Source: a virus. From it: a stretch of DNA of 22,273 nucleotides. The DNA is taken from the IMG/VR virus record IMGVR_UViG_3300025548_000002, positions 1 through 22,273 of that record, one strand, 5' to 3'. A program made the translations under genes and the position numbers. The notes beneath the pieces are model-generated. The model did no database searches. It saw only the letters and a list, made by a program, of their open reading frames with translations, and was not told the origin of the DNA. Shown in pieces: positions 6,998 through 13,292 of this stretch (its first letter is position 1; the number at the start of each line of letters is the position of its first letter).

Positions 6998-7531
6998 ATG
7001 AAAATCATAACTCATAAGGAACTTACTGCTATTGAAGCAGAAAAGAAATGCTTGCTTGAAAAATGCCAGGGACTTGAAAACGAAGTTACCAATCTCAAGG
7101 ATATGTCAAAGGATATGACTGAGGCACAAGCGGAGCATAACAATGTAATTACCACACTGAAAGCAGATAGTGAGAAAGCTAGTGTTACAATGAAGGCGGA
7201 GTATGACAACAAACTGACGGCACTTAAAGTAGAAAGTGACAAAGCATTTATTGACTTGAAGACCGCAACAGACAAAACGATTTCCGATTTAACAAACCAA
7301 GTGAAGGAAGCTTCTGCTTCAAGTGAAGCAAAGGCTATTACTATTGTAGCGAACTTGGGTGTACCGATTGATGACTTACCGCCGATTTCCAACAACGTTA
7401 CAAATAATTCTCCAGAGGCAAAACTGAATACATTTTTAGCTATGTCGTCTGGAACAGAAAAAACTGCTTACTACAATACCAATCGTGCGGACATAGTACG
7501 TGCAAGTAATGCTAAAGCAGCAAACAAATAA
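6998..7531 (+). CDS. capsid scaffolding protein (coiled coil)
   Basis: A 177-aa protein placed between protease and major capsid protein, where scaffolds are found. Residues about 10-118 are one long, charged, Lys/Glu/Ala-rich coiled coil (KKCLLEKCQGLENEVTNL and repeated LK-x-ES/DK-A segments), followed by a compact C-terminal region (EAKLNTFLAMSSGTEKTAYY) that may bind the coat protein. It contains no enzyme motif. It would guide capsid assembly and then be removed or degraded by the S49 protease. The start lies in TTTATATG without SD. Confidence 0.75.
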   Translation: MKIITHKELTAIEAEKKCLLEKCQGLENEVTNLKDMSKDMTEAQAEHNNVITTLKADSEKASVTMKAEYDNKLTALKVESDKAFIDLKTATDKTISDLTNQVKEASASSEAKAITIVANLGVPIDDLPPISNNVTNNSPEAKLNTFLAMSSGTEKTAYYNTNRADIVRASNAKAANK

Positions 7532-7543
7532 TTAAACAAAGAC

Positions 7544-7560
7544 GTGTACTCTTAGTACAC
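7544..7560 (+). promoter_or_regulatory. hairpin in the leader of the capsid gene
   Basis: GTGTAC (7544-7549) and GTACAC (7555-7560) form a perfect six-pair stem with loop TCTTA, 23 bases upstream of the capsid ATG. No T-run follows. It could be an RNA processing or stabilising hairpin that sets off the capsid message. Confidence 0.45.
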
Positions 7561-7583
7561 AATATAAGGAAAAAAATAATTTT

Positions 7584-8507
7584 ATGGCAAATTCGATTTC
7601 AACTATGGCCCAGACCTTTCTTGGCTACAACGTTCCTGCTATCGCAGCAGAGCTTGATGCTCTCCAACCCGTGTATCCTGGCATTAGTCCGTTTGATGCT
7701 TTCAGCGTAGTTTTCAAAGGCGCTGATATGCCTGTTGGCATTCAGAGCGTAGTCATTCCTATCGCTACATATCCAACCGCTTCATTGAGCCAACTCTCTG
7801 GGCCAGTGTTTATGGATGCAACTACAACGGGCATAACAGTCACACTTGATGACGACACCGGGGTTTTGTATAAGTTTAACAATGTCGAGGCGCATAACTT
7901 GGGTATCCCCTTGTTAGTCAAGACGTTCCTACAACCCGCAATTTACGGAATTGAACGTTCTCTTTTGAGTGCATCATTGGCCGCTGGTATTGGTGGAATT
8001 AACTCAAGCTCGCTTCACGTTCCTGCGGTCACATCCTTCTCTGGTAGTACGGTGGCACAAATCGGTGGAGCTTTGGCGGCAGCTAATATCAAACCAGAAT
8101 TTATTATGGCAAGCAATGCCAGCTTCTGGAATTTGATTGGCGACCTTTCCAACCGTGGAAACGCTGCTGGTGCTGATGCTCTTCTGCGTGGTACTGGTAT
8201 GAACAACCCATTTGGTATTAGTATCATTGGTACAAACTTGCTTCCATCCTTAACGGGTTCATTTGGTAACAATACGGTGACAGCCATTGCTGGTCAACGT
8301 GGTTGGGCAGTTCTCGCAACAGCTTTGCCAGATGTTACTCACGCCAATGGTGAAGCATTTGCATATACATCTCCACGTTCAAACTTGAGCGTATTGGTGG
8401 AGCAGTACTATGACGAAAGCCGTCGTGCTCACGTAATTGGTGCAACGGTGCTCTTCAAGGCTGTTGCCGGTGTTCCTGGAGCAGCCGTGGCAATTACCAC
8501 AAGCTAA
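7584..8507 (+). CDS. major capsid protein (HK97 fold expected)
   Basis: This 307-aa protein follows protease and scaffold and is followed by a strong terminator, the standard position of the coat protein. An extended, small-residue-rich N-terminus leads to a beta-rich region (VGIQSVVIPIATYP; residues 50-95). A long spine-like helix follows (AHNLGIPLLVKTFLQPAIYG), then an axial-domain-like half with ASNASFWNLIGDL and a C-terminal strand (RAHVIGATVLFKAV). The leader holds AAGGA at 7566-7570, 13 bases before the ATG and too distant for a normal SD, with an A-rich spacer. No sequence motif alone proves the HK97 fold; the call rests on order, size and composition. Confidence 0.88.
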   Translation: MANSISTMAQTFLGYNVPAIAAELDALQPVYPGISPFDAFSVVFKGADMPVGIQSVVIPIATYPTASLSQLSGPVFMDATTTGITVTLDDDTGVLYKFNNVEAHNLGIPLLVKTFLQPAIYGIERSLLSASLAAGIGGINSSSLHVPAVTSFSGSTVAQIGGALAAANIKPEFIMASNASFWNLIGDLSNRGNAAGADALLRGTGMNNPFGISIIGTNLLPSLTGSFGNNTVTAIAGQRGWAVLATALPDVTHANGEAFAYTSPRSNLSVLVEQYYDESRRAHVIGATVLFKAVAGVPGAAVAITTS

Positions 8508-8534
8508 GATTTGGGTTCATAGTGTTAGTTTACA

Positions 8535-8572
8535 CGGGATGGGGTGGGGAATCTCATCCTATCCCGTTTTTT
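8535..8572 (+). terminator. intrinsic terminator after the capsid gene
   Basis: CGGGATGGGGTG (8535-8546) pairs with CATCCTATCCCG (8555-8566), a 12-pair stem with two G-T pairs and an 8-base loop, followed directly by TTTTTT (8567-8572). It lies 27 bases after the capsid stop and 4 bases before the next ATG. It is the only textbook terminator in the window and should set capsid mRNA above that of downstream genes. Confidence 0.88.
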
Positions 8573-8576
8573 GTAT

Positions 8577-8909
8577 ATGTCAACATTTCCATTACAAGAT
8601 ACAATCATCAACGATTTGAAAATGATTGCCGCAGATTTGGGCGATCAAACTTTTGAGTGGGAAGGAGAGAGCTATACTTGTATAGCATCAAGCAGAGGCG
8701 ACATTGCTACTCTTGAAGTCGGTGGATTTTCGATAGATGCGGATTTGAGTATTTCGGTGCTTAAAGAATTATTTGCTGACGGGATTTATCCGAGGTCACA
8801 AAAGAAAATTACTTATAAGAGTCGAGTATATAGAATCCAGACAGTTAGACAAGATACGACTGATGCGTTTATAAGATTGATTTGTGTCGATGATTCGAGA
8901 GGTATTTAA
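8577..8909 (+). CDS. head-tail connector / head closure protein
   Basis: A 110-aa protein located just after the capsid gene. An N-terminal helix (DTIINDLKMIAADLG) is followed by a beta-rich domain: FEWEGESYTCIASSRGDIA, a helix (SISVLKELFADG), and strands around YKSRVYRIQTVRQDTTDAFI and RLICVD. This pattern is common to the small head-completion proteins of siphoviruses that cap the portal after packaging, such as lambda gpFII-like proteins. I chose ATG 8577, which comes after the terminator T-run; an in-frame start at 8544 would lie inside the terminator stem. There is no SD (TTTGTATATG). Confidence 0.65.
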   Translation: MSTFPLQDTIINDLKMIAADLGDQTFEWEGESYTCIASSRGDIATLEVGGFSIDADLSISVLKELFADGIYPRSQKKITYKSRVYRIQTVRQDTTDAFIRLICVDDSRGI

Positions 8910-8911
8910 GT

Positions 8912-9718
8912 ATGGTAACTAAACAACAATTGCTTGATGATGGAAGTGTTTGGACCACGGATAATAAGTGGTTCAGAAAATGTCCATCGTGTGGTAATGT
9001 TATTGAGCATACCAATTATTTTAATGTCCGAAGATTACATTTGGAGAAATGTATATGCAGTAAATGTGCGGGTAAAAAACGATCAATACGTCAAATGGGA
9101 ATACGACCAAAAATGTCTCGTAAAGGATGTATAAACTCAGAAGAGAGTAAAAGAAAAGTATCGTTGGCATTAAAAGGTATAATTCGTGGACCTTTATCAG
9201 ATGAACATAGAGCGAAACTTTCATTGGTTCATACAGGATTATCAAACGGTCCTCATTCTGAAATTACTAAAAAGAAAATAGGAATGTCTAATAAAGGTAA
9301 TATACCGTGGAGTAAAGGAAAGAAAATGGGTCCGTTATCCGAGGATGTAAAACGACAACTTCGATGTGCTATGCTCAAGAAGTTTTTGGAAACGGGAATG
9401 GCAACCTGTATTGATGTGGGAGCCAACCAATGGTTCAATAAATATAATAGAGAACATAATGCGAATTTTGTTCCAACACCATTCCCAAATACATTGGGTT
9501 ATGATGCGGATGGATATGATGACCGTTTACATGCGTGGATAGAATACGATACAAAATATCATACACTTCCACACCAAGCGAAAAAGGACTTGATTCGTCA
9601 AAATAATATCATTAGGTATTTTGAGGATAAAGGCGAACCACTTACAGAATTTAAGAGAGTGTTGGCATATAATAATGAAGAAGTAAAAACTGTATATAGG
9701 GGGTACGAATATGCCTAA
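8912..9718 (+). CDS. homing-endonuclease-like protein 1 (zinc finger, NUMOD3-like repeats, Vsr/EDxHD-like nuclease)
   Basis: A 268-aa probable mobile-gene nuclease. It has an N-terminal zinc finger (C24-x2-C27; C47, C49, C52), then about four NUMOD3-like DNA-binding repeats between residues 75 and 150 (SKRKVSLALKG, HRAKLSLVHTG, TKKKIGMSNKG followed by IPWSKGKK). The C-terminal nuclease domain has D200-G-Y-D203, E211-Y-D213-x-K-x-H217 and K225-D226-LIRQ. The same core occurs in the proteins at 11225-11806 and 13293-13925. The EYD...H...KD arrangement suggests the Vsr-like EDxHD group of homing endonucleases, though a PD-(D/E)XK reading is also possible. It is free-standing between two connector genes and overlaps the next gene by 8 bases. 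Its last codons carry that gene's ribosome binding site. Confidence 0.85.
   Translation: MVTKQQLLDDGSVWTTDNKWFRKCPSCGNVIEHTNYFNVRRLHLEKCICSKCAGKKRSIRQMGIRPKMSRKGCINSEESKRKVSLALKGIIRGPLSDEHRAKLSLVHTGLSNGPHSEITKKKIGMSNKGNIPWSKGKKMGPLSEDVKRQLRCAMLKKFLETGMATCIDVGANQWFNKYNREHNANFVPTPFPNTLGYDADGYDDRLHAWIEYDTKYHTLPHQAKKDLIRQNNIIRYFEDKGEPLTEFKRVLAYNNEEVKTVYRGYEYA
9698..9703 (+). promoter_or_regulatory. Shine-Dalgarno site for gene 9711 inside the nuclease gene
   Basis: AGGGGG lies 7 bases before ATG 9711, within the codons for the last residues of nuclease 1. Most genes in this window lack any SD, so this one stands out and supports the start at 9711. Confidence 0.6.
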
Positions 9719-10346
9719 TGGTCTTACTATAAACGTCTCGACTGTCGAATTTGATCGTGTGTTTTCGGAATATATGAATTATACCAGTCGTGATTTAGTA
9801 GAGGCCGTAAATCAACACGCTTATTACATTGCCAGAAATTGCGTAGCCAATACAAAAGCGGTTCCGAAAGTGCAGATTGCTACTGAATTGGGAATGATGT
9901 CAAGAGATTATCCTCCCGCCCCATTGGGAGCGATTTTGGCTCAAGAACGTCGTGCTAAAAATGGATTGACAGGTCTATATGGACCTAAAATGGCAATGGA
10001 ATATAACCGGTTTGTGCGGTTCAGACAAAAGTCGCGGAATTTCATCAAGGCGGGATGGATACCAGCCATAAAATTATTGGAAAGAGTAGTTCCAAAAAAG
10101 AATGGAAAATCAATAGCAGGGATTAAGAAGTATGGTGTTGATAAGGGCGGGGCAAGACCTGCAATTCCGAGTCTGACCAATTGGAGTCCGATGGCAAGTA
10201 TTTGGAACTCAATAAGTGAATTGAGTGGTAAGGGATTTAAAATAATGGAAGCTGCCGCAATACAAAGTGTGGCGGACGAAACACAGTCAATGCGTGACTA
10301 CATCGAAAAAAAACTTGTAGAACGTGGAAAAAAACTCGGGGGATAA
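9711..10346 (+). CDS. neck / tail-completion protein (HK97 gp10-like)
   Basis: A 211-aa basic protein in the neck-gene position. Helical stretches (DLVEAVNQHAYYIARNCVAN near residue 30; SRNFIKAGWIPAIKLLERVV near 105) and a C-terminal helix (MRDYIEKKLVERGKKL) resemble the HK97 gp10 / minor tail protein Z type, which joins the head connector to the tail terminator. The phrase FIKAGWIPA is especially reminiscent of that family. It is longer than the usual 130-190 aa. It starts 8 bases before the upstream nuclease gene ends, so it is likely translationally coupled to it. Confidence 0.6.
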   Translation: MPNGLTINVSTVEFDRVFSEYMNYTSRDLVEAVNQHAYYIARNCVANTKAVPKVQIATELGMMSRDYPPAPLGAILAQERRAKNGLTGLYGPKMAMEYNRFVRFRQKSRNFIKAGWIPAIKLLERVVPKKNGKSIAGIKKYGVDKGGARPAIPSLTNWSPMASIWNSISELSGKGFKIMEAAAIQSVADETQSMRDYIEKKLVERGKKLGG

Positions 10347-10373
10347 ATTCCTCGATAACAGAATAGAAAATAT

Positions 10374-10784
10374 ATGAATTCAATATCAGTAAACACATCG
10401 GTTACGACTCAAGTTGATGATGCTCGAAACACATTATCAACCAATACTCTTACTAATGTATCAAGCAGCAACTATGTGGCATCGTCAACCACTCTAACTG
10501 GTTCCTCATGGACCAGTATAAGTGTGGGGTCATGCGCTGACGTTTCTCTTTTGACCATAATCAATAATGATAATGTCTATTCACAAAGTTTGATAGCAAT
10601 ATCAGGCAGTGCGAATGGATACCCAATGGGAGGTATGATTTATCCTGGGTTTCAATATACAACTAACTGGTCGGGGTCGATTACTTTAGCTGGGAGAGTA
10701 ATCGGAAGTTATGCTCCCGCTGTATCTGGAACATTTGTTCAGCAAGGACTGGGAGTGATCGAGGTTATCGCCCAACAGTCATAA
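10374..10784 (+). CDS. small Ser/Thr/Gly-rich beta structural protein
   Basis: This 136-aa protein is very low in charge and rich in Ser, Thr, Asn and Gly (SSSNYVASSTTLTGSSWTSI), with alternating hydrophobic strands and a C-terminal IEVIAQQS. It looks like an all-beta virion protein, for example a capsid decoration or small fibre domain, rather than an enzyme. It lies between the neck protein and the tail-terminator candidate, which is not the usual place for a decoration protein. No family is recognised. The start is SD-less (AAATATATG), and the next gene starts at TAATATG. Confidence 0.6.
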   Translation: MNSISVNTSVTTQVDDARNTLSTNTLTNVSSSNYVASSTTLTGSSWTSISVGSCADVSLLTIINNDNVYSQSLIAISGSANGYPMGGMIYPGFQYTTNWSGSITLAGRVIGSYAPAVSGTFVQQGLGVIEVIAQQS

Positions 10785-10785
10785 T

Positions 10786-11223
10786 ATGTCATTACCAATC
10801 CTAAGAACAACTGAACTGGCGTGTGCCGCTTTGGCATACAGTGCCTCGGTTACGTCTGGGTTGGGGTTGACGATTGATAAAGGTATCTATGCTGGGATCA
10901 GTAATGTGGATAAAGAGGCCCCCGCAATTATCTGCTTCTGCGATAATGCGACTGAGGACTTCCCGTTTTCGGGAATTAGTCATTGTAAAACACACGTATT
11001 GGTTAAACAAATAGCATACGATACTTCCACAACATCGAGTTTGTCCGATACAATCTTTAATGCATTTTGCTCGGGCAGTAATGGAGTATATGCGAAAGAC
11101 ATTCTCAATCGTTATCCTGGGTTCTTTTGCTATGAATATTTCATAGAAGGAACCAGCGATAGTATGTCGGGTGACGCATGGGTACAAGAATATGTGTTTG
11201 ATATTATATCAACACTAACTTAA
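10786..11223 (+). CDS. tail terminator candidate
   Basis: A 145-aa protein immediately upstream (apart from an inserted nuclease gene) of the tail-tube genes, where the tail terminator (lambda gpU-like) is expected. It has an alpha/beta composition: strands around APAIICFCDNATEDF and HVLVKQIAYDT, a helix (SLSDTIFNAFCSG), and a C-terminal strand (AWVQEYVFDIISTLT) of the type seen in terminator proteins. It contains six cysteines, more than is normal for this class. No diagnostic motif is visible, so the call rests on order, size and fold impression. Confidence 0.45.
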   Translation: MSLPILRTTELACAALAYSASVTSGLGLTIDKGIYAGISNVDKEAPAIICFCDNATEDFPFSGISHCKTHVLVKQIAYDTSTTSSLSDTIFNAFCSGSNGVYAKDILNRYPGFFCYEYFIEGTSDSMSGDAWVQEYVFDIISTLT

Positions 11224-11224
11224 T

Positions 11225-11806
11225 ATGAATAGAACTTGCCCACAATGCAATAGGTCTATCTCTTATAGGAACATAGTATCTTTTGAGCGGGCAATACGTC
11301 ATAATGGAATGTGCCATTTGTGTTCAATGCAAGGTAGGCAGGGACAGGGATTAGGTAGAAAGGTATCTTTGGAAACAAGACGGAATGTATCACAATCACA
11401 TAAGGGACAAATTCCTTGGAATAAAGACAAAGAGTGCCCTTCTATTGTAGAGGCAATGCATCGGCCCGACGTGCGTAAAAAACATATTACGGGGCTTCAC
11501 CATTCTAAATGGTTGAAAGTTAGAACTGATAAAGGTCAATTAGAAATGATTGCCTGCTGGAATAAGATGGGATTTAAGTTTGAGCCAAATTATCAGGTTC
11601 ATACCGATACGGATTTGTTCTATATTGACGGGTATGATAAAGAACATGGCGTAGTGTTGGAATATGATTCCAAATACCACAATAAAGGTCATCAACAACA
11701 AAAAGATTTAATTAGGCAGCAGAAGATTATAGACATTCTCAAGCCTAAGAAATTTTGGCGGTATAACGCTGTCAAAAAACAATGTAAGAATGTCTTAGGA
11801 GGATAA
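11225..11806 (+). CDS. homing-endonuclease-like protein 2 (zinc finger, Vsr/EDxHD-like nuclease)
   Basis: This 193-aa protein is the shortest of the three related nucleases. It has an N-terminal zinc finger C5-x2-C8 ... C30-x2-C33, one degenerate NUMOD3-like repeat (residues 48-66, ending GQIPWNK), and a nuclease domain with D135-G-Y-D138, E146-Y-D148-S-K-Y-H152 and K160-D161-LIRQ. Much of the repeat region present in protein 1 is missing, so target recognition probably differs. It lies between the tail-terminator candidate and the first tail-tube gene and starts one base after the upstream stop (TAATATG). Its last three codons, Leu-Gly-Gly, encode the AGGAGG ribosome binding site of the tail-tube gene. 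Confidence 0.84.
   Translation: MNRTCPQCNRSISYRNIVSFERAIRHNGMCHLCSMQGRQGQGLGRKVSLETRRNVSQSHKGQIPWNKDKECPSIVEAMHRPDVRKKHITGLHHSKWLKVRTDKGQLEMIACWNKMGFKFEPNYQVHTDTDLFYIDGYDKEHGVVLEYDSKYHNKGHQQQKDLIRQQKIIDILKPKKFWRYNAVKKQCKNVLGG
11797..11802 (+). promoter_or_regulatory. strong Shine-Dalgarno site for the first tail-tube gene
   Basis: AGGAGG lies 8 bases before ATG 11811, inside the last codons of nuclease 2 (stop TAA at 11804-11806). It is among the best SD sites in the window and fits a highly expressed tube protein. Confidence 0.8.
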
Positions 11807-11810
11807 AGCG

Positions 11811-12209
11811 ATGGCAGACAGAAATAAATACCACGGAATCGCAGTGAACTTCGGTGTTAACTCAGCAATCGGCAGTGTAGTCGGTGTCTTTCAAACAAGA
11901 GACCACGCACTTGAATCTGATAATGAAATCATTCGAAATGGAACTGGCGATGAAGTCGAGAAGACTTTCTACGGAACGGGTCGTGAAACTTGTACGTCCG
12001 AATATGTGGCCACTCAAACGGGTGCTGCATCTGGAACGGCAACTGTAACATACCCAACTATTGGAGATGCATTCACCGTCACGGACACTACCTACAGCCA
12101 AATCGCTGGAACCTCGTGGCTATGCGATGGAGTGGACATCAAGGGGAGCAATACCACGGCAGTTCGAGTCACCGTCAAAGCAACCAGATACGCCTTGATT
12201 ACCTCTTAA
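11811..12209 (+). CDS. tail tube-like protein A
   Basis: A 132-aa Thr/Gly/Ala-rich, beta-type protein. It is a clear paralog of the next gene: both share HG-x-(A/S)-(V/I)-x-FG, G-x-FQ-(T/S)-R-(D/E)-H, YVA-x-Q, (T/V)P-x-IG, and SNTTAVRV-(T/S)-VK followed by RY-x-L. Together with placement just before the tail chaperone and tape measure, this suggests the tail tube protein that stacks to form the tail. The length is at the small end for tube proteins. A strong AGGAGG fits high expression. Alternative: a tail-associated structural protein of another type. Confidence 0.6.
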   Translation: MADRNKYHGIAVNFGVNSAIGSVVGVFQTRDHALESDNEIIRNGTGDEVEKTFYGTGRETCTSEYVATQTGAASGTATVTYPTIGDAFTVTDTTYSQIAGTSWLCDGVDIKGSNTTAVRVTVKATRYALITS

Positions 12210-12232
12210 TCGTTGACAGTATTTGGCCAACC

Positions 12233-12240
12233 AAAGGAGG
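12233..12240 (+). promoter_or_regulatory. extended Shine-Dalgarno site for tail tube-like gene B
   Basis: AAAGGAGG (extending to T12241) gives a near-complete anti-SD match, with only 3 bases to ATG 12244. It decides the start: the in-frame TTG at 12223 lies upstream of the SD and is unlikely. Confidence 0.7.
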
Positions 12241-12243
12241 TAT

Positions 12244-12669
12244 ATGCCCAAAGTACATGGCGTAAGTATATCATTCGGCATAGGCACCACAATTTGGGGT
12301 GTCAATGGGATGTTTCAATCTCGTGAGCACCACTATATTGCTAATTCCGAAGAAATAACTGATGGGGGAGATACTACCATCAGTAAAATCTATTGGAATT
12401 ATAGAGAAGAAGCCTCGTTCGTATATGTAGCGTACCAGCCAGCGCATAATTATTATGATGCTGCCGTACAAGTTCCCCAGATCGGTTCATTTGTATCTGT
12501 CAGTGATTCTATCTATCCTGCCGTTTCCAGTGATGGCGGATACAACTATGCCATTAATTCAGCCCGTGGACAGTGGTTAGTAGATGATGTATCAGTATCT
12601 AATAGTAATACAACCGCAGTACGGGTAAGCGTTAAACTCAGCAGATACCCACTTATGCAAACTATATGA
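12244..12669 (+). CDS. tail tube-like protein B (paralog of A)
   Basis: This 141-aa tandem paralog of the preceding protein keeps the same N-terminal (VHGVSISFG, VNGMFQSREH) and C-terminal (SNTTAVRVSVKLSRYPL) blocks. It differs mainly by a loop insertion before the last block (SSDGGYNYAINSARGQW). Two adjacent copies suggest that one is the main tube subunit and the other a specialised ring (initiator, terminator-adjacent or decoration), or that the tube is built from both. The start is fixed by the strong SD, and the stop overlaps the next start as ATGA. Confidence 0.62.
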   Translation: MPKVHGVSISFGIGTTIWGVNGMFQSREHHYIANSEEITDGGDTTISKIYWNYREEASFVYVAYQPAHNYYDAAVQVPQIGSFVSVSDSIYPAVSSDGGYNYAINSARGQWLVDDVSVSNSNTTAVRVSVKLSRYPLMQTI

Positions 12670-13289
12670 GCAAACAGCTTGACCAATTCGTCCAATCATC
12701 AATCCCCGAACCATATACGATTCTCGGTTGCAAATTGCATAGTCTGTCGGTTGGCCATCTTATCTTGATGAAGAGATTTGAGTGTGCGTTTGGCCCCGAT
12801 GATGTTAATAGAGAAGGAACCGTTTGGGACTTACTTGTGGGAGTAGCCATATGCTGCCGCAAGTACAATGAGTTTCTCGATTGGTATTCTAATATAGAAG
12901 AGCGGGATGGGTGGATAACCGAATGGTTAAAAGTTCTTACAAACGAAGCAAATAATAATCCCAATTGGAAACTGATGAACAAATTCTCCTTGTTCAACAT
13001 GTATCGTAAAGAAGGTATTTCAGTTCCGAAGTACTTCGACGAGGGAAACCATGATGACGACAGAGAATCAGGAGCACATTGGATTCAGAATATTTTCACG
13101 GTCCTTATGACAGAAATGAACTATTCGGAACCAGAGATACTTGATATGCCAGTGGCCAAAGCATTATCCCTTTATTTCAAGACCTTGGAGAACAAGGGAC
13201 TAATTACTTTGATGGCCGATTGGCAAATTGATGAGGATGAACGACTTGCTGCACAAGCCGAACCAGTAAAAGAAGTAAAAAAGGAATAA
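12666..13289 (+). CDS. tail assembly chaperone (lambda gpG-like)
   Basis: A 207-aa, mostly helical protein between tube and tape-measure genes, the position of chaperones such as lambda gpG that hold the tape measure before tube growth. It has an N-terminal strand/helix (YTILGCKLHSLSVGHLILMK), a central Trp-rich helical region and an acidic, then Lys/Glu-rich tail (EPVKEVKKE). The last codons contain a perfect in-frame slippery heptamer A AAA AAG at 13277-13283, as in G/GT frameshift pairs. A -1 shift there would add only five residues before a stop, because a nuclease gene occupies the downstream space. It starts by ATGA overlap with the tube gene. Confidence 0.62.
   Translation: MSKQLDQFVQSSIPEPYTILGCKLHSLSVGHLILMKRFECAFGPDDVNREGTVWDLLVGVAICCRKYNEFLDWYSNIEERDGWITEWLKVLTNEANNNPNWKLMNKFSLFNMYRKEGISVPKYFDEGNHDDDRESGAHWIQNIFTVLMTEMNYSEPEILDMPVAKALSLYFKTLENKGLITLMADWQIDEDERLAAQAEPVKEVKKE
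13277..13283 (+). promoter_or_regulatory. candidate -1 frameshift slippery site A AAA AAG
   Basis: The heptamer falls in the correct phase (gtA AAA AAG gaa taa) two codons before the chaperone stop. The -1 frame continues Gly-Ile-Thr-Asn-Gly and then stops, so any product would be only slightly longer. The following AAGGA also serves as a possible SD for ATG 13293. Confidence 0.4.
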
Positions 13290-13292
13290 CAA

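Noticed and set aside
10303-10340. A-runs near the end of the neck gene as a possible frameshift site
   Set aside because: A AAA AAA fits in phase, but the -1 frame adds only about ten codons and leads to no gene, and frameshifting is not expected in this protein class.
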